Origin: Unio delphinus
Lineage: Eukaryota; Mollusca; Bivalvia; Unionida; Unionidae
Reading direction: 5' to 3'
NCBI GenBank assembly: GCA_029339505.1
Contig: JAQISU010000234.1
Location: 248,001-312,000, forward strand
DNA: 64,000 nt
In this document: one piece after another, positions 58,493-64,000 of the stretch
How the letters are laid out: every line of letters starts with the position of its first letter
Numbering within the stretch: the first letter of the stretch is position 1
Notes under the pieces: generated by a model
Told to the model about the DNA's origin: nothing
Databases searched by the model: none
What the model saw: only the letters and a program-made list of their open reading frames with translations
Position numbers and translations under genes: made by a program

Positions 58493-59152
58493 ATGAATAT
58501 AATTGATTTTTCAGCGACTAAAACAAGAGAACCAGTGAAGCATCATGCAGCGCTACCAAACTCTATCCGCGCAATTATAATCGGACCATCTGGATCCGGT
58601 AAAACGCAATTGTTGCTCAATTTAATAATGAGATGGATGAAGTGGGATAAGTTGTATTTAATTGCCCCTAGCGTAGATGATCAACGATGCTATGAAGTGC
58701 TAAAAGATTTTAATGAAAACGCTTCAGAGATTGCCGGCGAGGATGTTTTTGAATTTATAACCGATATTGACGAGGCGCCATCCGTGAATGACCTCGATGG
58801 AAGTATCAACAATTTAGTTGTATACGACGATGTCATGTTAGATAATCAAAAAAATCCTGCTAGAATATTTTCCCGAGGCAGGCATAAAAACACGGACGTG
58901 ATCTATGTCACTCAACGCTACACTCAGATTCCAAAAGTGATTAGAGATAACTGTAATATGCTTGCTGTATTCAACGGTGTTGATACACATACGCTACGAA
59001 ATATTTGGCAGACATGGTGTTCTGATATGGACTTCAATCAATTTAGAAATTTCTTTAGTCATGCTCAGTCTGCCCCACACGGATTTGTAACAATAAATTT
59101 ACATGACCCTCGAACACGATATCGTATCGGACTGGATCAAATATTCGGTTAA
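58493..59152 (+). CDS. A32/FtsK-type packaging ATPase (element 3)
   Basis: Intact 219 residues from MNIIDFSATKTREPV; an upstream ATG at 58481 is not conserved. Walker A IIGPSGSGKTQLLL, Walker B NLVVYDDVML, motif QRYTQIPKVIRDN. More diverged from element 1 than the integrase is, mainly at residues 8-25 and 70-90. C-terminal codons lie in the TIR. Confidence 0.93.
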   Translation: MNIIDFSATKTREPVKHHAALPNSIRAIIIGPSGSGKTQLLLNLIMRWMKWDKLYLIAPSVDDQRCYEVLKDFNENASEIAGEDVFEFITDIDEAPSVNDLDGSINNLVVYDDVMLDNQKNPARIFSRGRHKNTDVIYVTQRYTQIPKVIRDNCNMLAVFNGVDTHTLRNIWQTWCSDMDFNQFRNFFSHAQSAPHGFVTINLHDPRTRYRIGLDQIFG

Positions 59153-59413
59153 CCCATAGCAGCAGAGAGGGTAGTGACAACGACGTTGTAGTCCCTTTTT
59201 CCCAAAAAATGTAATAGTTGAAAAGTTTTTGATTTCATTAATTTCATTGATTTTTTCATATTTTTTTTTTGGACCTAATCCATGATTCACACACACATTT
59301 GGGACCTGATGTCATTGACTTTTGGGCCTGATGTCATTGGTTTCATTGATTTTAAGCGTGATTTCAGTGAAAACTTGTCTAAAAATGTTGTCCGGCTCAC
59401 CCTCTCTGCTGCT
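59112..59413. repeat. Right terminal inverted repeat of element 3
   Basis: Inverse of 44254-44563. Outer part 59161-59413 again carries the terminal motif at both of its ends. Followed by TTAAAC. Confidence 0.92.
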
Positions 59414-59418
59414 TAAAC

Positions 59419-59656
59419 TCTTTCATGTTTCCGTCTCTTGGACGTTTTTTGGGTTTAATTTTGTTACGTTTTTCGGGTCTATCGCGATTAAATCTAGGAT
59501 TAATTTTCAATAATCTCTTAAACTCCTTCATATTTCCGTCTGTTAGACGTTTCTTCTATCGAGATTAAATTTAGGATTAATTTTCAATAATCTCTTAAAC
59601 TCCTTATCAGTATTGAATTTAGCATTTTTCGAAGGCGTTCTCCTTAACTCCTTCAT
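59419..59656 (-). pseudogene. Polymerase N-terminus, separated by element 3 (element 2B)
   Basis: Start codon at 59656; the coding strand holds about two more EFKRLLKINP-type repeats after a KNAKFNTD-containing start, then meets the TTAAAC target site. One of the repeats has a frame-breaking change (GTTAGACGTTTCTTC region near 59550). Confidence 0.8.
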
Positions 59657-59680
59657 GCCATACTAAAAACAAGTATTTAA

Positions 59681-60058
59681 ATGAAAGATTTATGTATAAT
59701 GAATCACTGCAAATGGCTTATGATTGGATCAGTAACCCCGTGTAACAAATCATGCAGAAAGGAGTTCTGTAGGTATCATATGCAGAGTTTTCGACGTGGA
59801 AGCCTCGGTCCGTTACCCTGTATTCGATGTGGGGTTGGGGTCAGGGGAAAATCGCAGTTATGTCTGAATTGTGGTGGTAAGCGATACAGGGAGTTGAAGC
59901 GTTATTATGATAACATAATAAAAAATGGACAATCAATCAGAAATTATGACCCTGAAAAAGTCCTTGACAAAGTCAGTATCAAGGATAAAATCATAAAAAA
60001 AAACCAAGACTACATTGAAAGATTTATCATAAAACCAAACAATGAATTAGACAAATAG
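59681..60058 (+). CDS. Cys-rich small zinc-binding-type protein (element 2B)
   Basis: Intact 125 residues with all Cys present: CNKSCRKEFCRYH and CIRCGVGVRGKSQLCLNCGG, then RYRELKRYYDN. The best-kept copy of this gene. 24 bp from the divergent polymerase start at 59656. Confidence 0.72.
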   Translation: MKDLCIMNHCKWLMIGSVTPCNKSCRKEFCRYHMQSFRRGSLGPLPCIRCGVGVRGKSQLCLNCGGKRYRELKRYYDNIIKNGQSIRNYDPEKVLDKVSIKDKIIKKNQDYIERFIIKPNNELDK

Positions 60059-60075
60059 TATAGTATAGCATACAA

Positions 60076-60609
60076 ATGAATCAAGAATTCAGACCACACC
60101 CAGTGATTAAAAATTATGAAGCATCCAGTGATGGTACCGTCAGAAACCGTAGACTGAAGAAACCAGTTGGTGCTGACAATGGTATGGGGTATTTGGTGTT
60201 TACTGTTAAGGAAAAGAAGATATATCGCAATCATCGTTTCGTATTTGAATGTTTTAATGGATTGATCAAAGATGGTTTTGTTATTGATCACAAGGATTCT
60301 AATCGAAAGAATAATTCTTTATCAAATCTGCACGCTATCACACAAAGTGAGAATATCAAACGAGGAAAGACTGGGAAATACTCGAAAAAAGCGAAACCAG
60401 TAAAATCTTTGAATACAATAACTAACGAAGAAAAAATATTTCAATCAATATATGAAGCCGGCAAGTATTTCAATATTTGTAGAGCCTCGGTACAAAAAGT
60501 TGCATCGGGAATAACCAAAACGGCTATTTCAAAAAAGAACGGACAAAAGTTCAATTTAGTTATGTCTAATACGTCATATTTTTCAATTAGAGATATGTCA
60601 TTGTTATAG
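60076..60609 (+). CDS. NUMOD4-HNH homing-type endonuclease (element 2B)
   Basis: Intact 177 residues. NUMOD4-like YEASSDGTVRNRRLKKPVG, HNH core HRFVFECFNG...VIDHKDSNRKNNSLSNLHAI with the standard Asp-His pair, and NUMOD1-like SIYEAGKYFNICRASV. Of the two full copies this has the expected active site. Its gene is embedded in a decayed element yet intact. Confidence 0.88.
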   Translation: MNQEFRPHPVIKNYEASSDGTVRNRRLKKPVGADNGMGYLVFTVKEKKIYRNHRFVFECFNGLIKDGFVIDHKDSNRKNNSLSNLHAITQSENIKRGKTGKYSKKAKPVKSLNTITNEEKIFQSIYEAGKYFNICRASVQKVASGITKTAISKKNGQKFNLVMSNTSYFSIRDMSLL

Positions 60610-60613
60610 AATA

Positions 60614-60970
60614 ATGAATTCTGAAAACATGAATAGCATCATAGTTGAAATTTTAAAATTGAAAAGTCATGATATTGAACTATCAGATGGGTTAAATCCT
60701 GATCAAATCAAGTCAGATTTTCAGGATATAGAATACGGGGTTTGCACTAACAAGTATATGCTACCAAAGAAATATGCACTCATCAAAAAAATTCAGAATT
60801 CTATTAGAGACTCTCTTGCATTTTCCAGTGACATCAGTGTGTTTGTTCCGTTGTATACTATCGTATAACGAATACGAAAAGAATTAGGTAACGAATACGA
60901 ATTGAAAAAAGAAGTCAACTATAAAATTAGAAACCTACGGGCGTTAATTCAAGAAAATGAACAATTTTGA
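60614..60970 (+). pseudogene. Small conserved protein gene with stop (element 2B)
   Basis: Homologue of 9605-9961. GAA has become TAA at about 60866, removing the last ~34 codons (RIRKELGNEYELKK...), which are still readable to 60970. Confidence 0.75.
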
Positions 60971-61323
60971 TTACCCGACCCCTTTATCATTTTTTGATTG
61001 CCCGACCATTTATCATTTTTTGATTGCCCGACCATTATCATTTTTTTTAGCCGACCCTCAAGGGGGATGTCAAAAATCGATGGACGATGTGTCAGATTGA
61101 TCAAAAATAGAATGGCGAAACTATCAGTATTATTTATTTTATATACAATTATGATACTTTCGCCATCAATGATAGAGCCGTTAAAACAATCAAATAACAC
61201 TTCCATGACCGTGTTAAAAATCATCCGACATGTCATTGATGTCAAAAAAGGAGTTGCATGATGGTGTTAGGTCGGGATTGAAAAATTGTTTTACAATTGA
61301 AAAATTGTTTCTGATTTCAAATA
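60971..61323. repeat. Single hairpin unit and short repeats (element 2B)
   Basis: Three copies of TTTTTGATTGCCCGACCATT-type sequence (60985-61050), then one inverted-orientation hairpin unit: ATGGCGAAACTATCA (61112) and TGATACTTTCGCCAT (61152) around a TATTTTATATACAATTA loop, followed by the constant part up to CCGACATGTC (61236). No gene. Confidence 0.75.
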
Positions 61324-62050
61324 ATGGTCAATGAAGCATTAACAACCCGATTGGCTCGTGAACGATTAGATGCAATTAAGAGATTTATACCAATTTGTGA
61401 CTCTGTAAGGAATAAACTGCAACAACGACAGAGTTTACAAACTGATTTTGCTTTGGGGTCTGAAGAATTGTTTAAACCAGTAACCACAGCAACGTACGGG
61501 GTAGAGCGTGCTATACGGGGAGATGTTCCCGAGACGGGGAAATCTGTTATTGGTAAACTTGAAAAAATAGCAGCGAAAACTGAACAAACAAAACAGGCTG
61601 TACAAAAAATGGAATCAAAAAGAACAGTAGATGATTTACGCGTGAGATTTAACGAGGAAGTGTTAGCAGAAATTGATAAGACTGATCCAACAGAAATTCC
61701 TGCGCTTGTTGTTACGTTTTATGAAAACAGAAAAAAATGGTTGAAACCAGAACATCATAAGTATGTTAAGAATTTCAACCATTGGGCTGATATATTTTAC
61801 AAAATCAAAACTGAAAAAAGTCAAATTAAGACAGATAGTGCATCATACATTGAATATATCAATGCGGTGGGTATAGTGTATAATCAATATGAAGGGTTTA
61901 AACAACAACAAAAAACGCCAAAATTGCAAAGAAAGCGACAGCAACCTGCAAAGAAAATATCTTTCTCTCCTAAAAAACTACCACCTGGTGATGATGATGA
62001 TTATTATCTACAAGAAACGGATTTAGAAAAACTAGATGAAGCAACTGGGA
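61324..62050 (+). pseudogene. Minor capsid-type gene, truncated (element 2B)
   Basis: MVNEALTTRLARERLDAIKRF through LEKLDEATG, with a middle part quite unlike elements 1 and 3. After GAAGCAACTGG (62050) the sequence changes to antisense helicase DNA of another copy; the frame reads on by chance to 62148. The conserved AGNNSPE C-terminus is lost. Confidence 0.8.
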
Positions 62051-64000
62051 TATTTTTCTTTGTTAAACTCAAACAACTTTTTCTGAAGTGTGTCTCTGAC
62101 TATTTTTCTGCTAGCAACTACAAATCGTTTGGTCTCCGTGTGTTATAAAATTCCTCCATTGGAGTTTCAGAAATTATTTCCCTGATTATTTCACATTGGA
62201 TTCTGTCGGGTTTCAGTCTAATTAATTTTTTAACCTCACTTAATTGTTCATCAAGTGCCCTATAATCGCTATCAATTTCTTCATAATAGTCCACGAATTC
62301 TTTCAGCCACTTATGTGGACCCGCACCGACAAATGGTGGTGGCTGTCCATGATCTTCGCACATTATCACCGCTGTATTCGTTTGAAGCAGCCAATCCAAG
62401 AACATCTTTAATATTTCTGTTGATACTGTGCACACTTCATCCCAAATTATAACCTCGGGGATGAATTTATCGCGCATTCGTTCAGGTGTCCATTTGTCAT
62501 CACTGTATCTGAAAAAATTATTATACGTACACGACAAAACGCCTCGTTGTTTTATCTCTCTGGCTAATCTATGTGTTGGCGTCAGCACAATCATGTTTAC
62601 GCGTACTCGATATAACTCGATTGCACTCGTCGTCTTTCCTGACCCGCCACAGCCGTTTAAATAAACTGTTTTATATCTACAAATTGGATCTGACATCGAT
62701 GGTGCATTAGAACGCTCTGATAAATTATCACCGCGTAAATAATTACTTTGAATTTCAACTCTGCTGATTCAGAATACTCACGCAGCATTTCTTTTTTAAT
62801 TCTCCACGATCCCCAGCTTTCATCCGAATTAGTGAATTCAGCAACTGCGCAACTGTACTTGCTGTTAATGTAAAATGAATCAACGGCAACTCTAACCGCA
62901 GTGTCGGGAAATCTATTTATCATTGAAAATAAATTAATACAAGCATAACCCAGCATCGACGACCTCAAATGTGTATACGGGGATCTGTAACCGTCGCTAT
63001 AAGTAACAACTGTACCCAATTTTGTTCCATCGGACAAAAAAGCATCTTTACGATCTACATATATGTTTTTAGATAATGCATTCGCGATTTCAAAGTCATA
63101 TTCGGTGTTATCCATAATCAGCCGTGAACAATATCGTCTATAGTCGCATTTTGTTCCTCCCTGAGTGAATTTTCCGATTATTCTTCTGCCGAGATCTTTT
63201 GCTTCGATGTTTCGTTGATTAAATATCCGTTTGGACCACTCAATGATATATTCTTCGCCGGCATCAATATGTTTTCTGCATTCGTCAATTATACTATCAA
63301 GACGTTCCGGTGTTGGTAGCCAGACATTGATTTGTTTCCGATATGATATAATTGCTTCACTGACTGTCAGCGAAATTAACATTTTTGTAAAAATCATGAA
63401 TCGTAATAGCGCTATTGGCAGCCAATTCTTTTCAGACATGTGTCTACCAATCCAAATATAACAACAGCGATGAAGTCCTGCTGCAAATTCAAATGATACT
63501 ACACGAGCGAATCCAGTTAAATCAAATCAGGCAGCGGCCCATTAATTGCAACACGAGTCATTTCATGTACGGGGTGTCCAAATCGTTTAAAATACTCAGT
63601 ACACTCTCCATAACCAAGAAAATTCGCTGGGTAACAAGCAGCCATATCAACTGAAATGATATTATCATGGTCGTATTTGTTATTCCATAAACCGCCATGA
63701 TTAAATTCTAAACAACTAGCCTCAATGTCTGGCAAGAATTCTACGCGTGTTGGTTTCCATGCGTTTTTGATTCTTGCAAAATGAGCTGCAACCGACGGGA
63801 TTGTAAAACAGTTTGTCAATAATTGTTCGTCGTTGATGATTTCATCGGTGGCTTCGCCACACGCCGTTAAAAACCCACTAGCTGTTTTTTTTTCATTTTG
63901 TTGTGAAATGCTTCAGTGCGGTATAATTCACCCTTTGGTCTTACAAACTGATCCAACGTATCAGTGTCGTTTTCAGTGCTGCGAAGTAACCACACCGACA
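62051..64000 (-). pseudogene. Polymerase-helicase fragment of a diverged fourth element
   Basis: Runs off the right edge. Helicase part with GCGGSGKTTSAIEL, IIWDEVCTV and EDHGQPPPF (Gly of GDHGQ changed to Glu); polymerase part with ISVDMAACYPANF, IIGKFTQGG and AVDSFYINS. Frameshifts near 62700, 63520 and 63820. Clearly more distant from the other three copies than they are from each other, and lacking the GAAACGCTAGCGTTTC palindrome. It represents a separate lineage of the family. Confidence 0.85.

Larger units (their letters stand above)
44254..59413. mobile_element. Element 3: best-preserved Polinton/adintovirus-like element
   Basis: A 15.16-kb element with ~305-bp terminal inverted repeats (44254-44563 and 59112-59413), nested in the polymerase gene of 2B. 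Seventeen genes or domains are recognisable. Lesions seen: an extra T in the membrane-protein gene, a Cys-to-stop change in the protease, an 8-bp deletion late in the helicase, and a frameshift in PLA2. All other genes are open, and the two TIRs are nearly identical, so it is the youngest insertion here. Confidence 0.93.
38316..62050. mobile_element. Element 2B: inverted Polinton-like copy, interrupted by element 3
   Basis: Begins at the terminal motif AGCAGCAGAGGAGGCGTATC (38316), inserted in the endonuclease remnant of 2A. Order on the plus axis: ATPase (-), PLA2 (+), integrase (+), polymerase-helicase-HNH (-), [element 3 insertion], Cys-rich (+), HNH endonuclease (+), small protein (+), hairpin unit, minor capsid (+, truncated). 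It is thus reversed relative to elements 1, 2A and 3. It ends abruptly at ~62050, without its second terminus. Confidence 0.8.

Noticed and set aside
62088..62148. C-terminal extension of the truncated minor capsid frame
   Set aside because: Antisense helicase sequence read by chance after the junction at 62050.

Overview
The window is animal (probably invertebrate) nuclear DNA packed with mobile elements. The species cannot be named from the sequence. Apart from a possible 45-codon exon end at the very left edge, no host gene is evident. The dominant content is one family of Polinton/Maverick-type (adintovirus-like) integrated DNA-virus elements: double-jelly-roll capsid protein, adenovirus-type protease, A32/FtsK-type packaging ATPase, retrovirus-type integrase, parvovirus-type phospholipase A2 and a family B DNA polymerase, bounded by terminal inverted repeats (TIRs) that begin AGCAGCAGAG and flanked by target-site duplications.

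Layout. (1) 1-2174: host DNA with a 58-bp tandem repeat. (2) Element 1, 2181-26444 (TSD TTCATT): structural genes on the minus strand (2424-9961), a ~10-kb later insertion (~9990-20125) carrying an apparently intact RNase-H-bearing LINE, then the replication half (20233-26241). (3) 26450-29822: CATA/GCAT microsatellite, a broken Ty3/gypsy element with the integrase placed as in Gmr1-like elements, and a 3' LINE fragment ending in (ATT)n. (4) Element 2A, 29823-38315: the structural half of a second copy, with several mutations. (5) Element 2B, 38316-62050, in inverted orientation: packaging and replication half, interrupted inside its polymerase gene by (6) Element 3, 44254-59413 (TSD TTAAAC), the best-preserved copy, then the rest of 2B to a truncated minor capsid gene. 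(7) 62051-64000: polymerase-helicase fragment of a more diverged fourth copy, fused to 2B at an abrupt junction.

How the genes fit together. In the element 3 orientation, from the left end on the minus strand, come penton-like protein, two-helix membrane protein, fibre-like protein with heptad/repeat N-terminus, cysteine protease, pX-like core peptide, major capsid protein, pVI-like protein, minor capsid protein and a small unknown protein, followed by a NUMOD4/HNH homing-type endonuclease and a Cys-rich protein. The plus strand then carries one very large replication protein that joins a family B polymerase, an SF1 helicase and an HNH nuclease. Minus-strand integrase and PLA2 follow, and a plus-strand ATPase whose last codons lie in the TIR. 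Elements 1, 2A, 2B and 3 share this order, so broken genes can be read by comparison.

Most unusual signals: the polymerase-helicase-HNH fusion; an array of up to six intergenic hairpins, each with a different but self-complementary stem around a TATA-like loop; a family of 14-18-bp palindromes (many of form GAAA...TTTC) found both between genes and inserted in frame inside genes, including one identical 16-mer in two unrelated genes; TIRs that themselves end in the element's own terminal motif; and variable numbers of coding tandem repeats in the polymerase and fibre-like genes.
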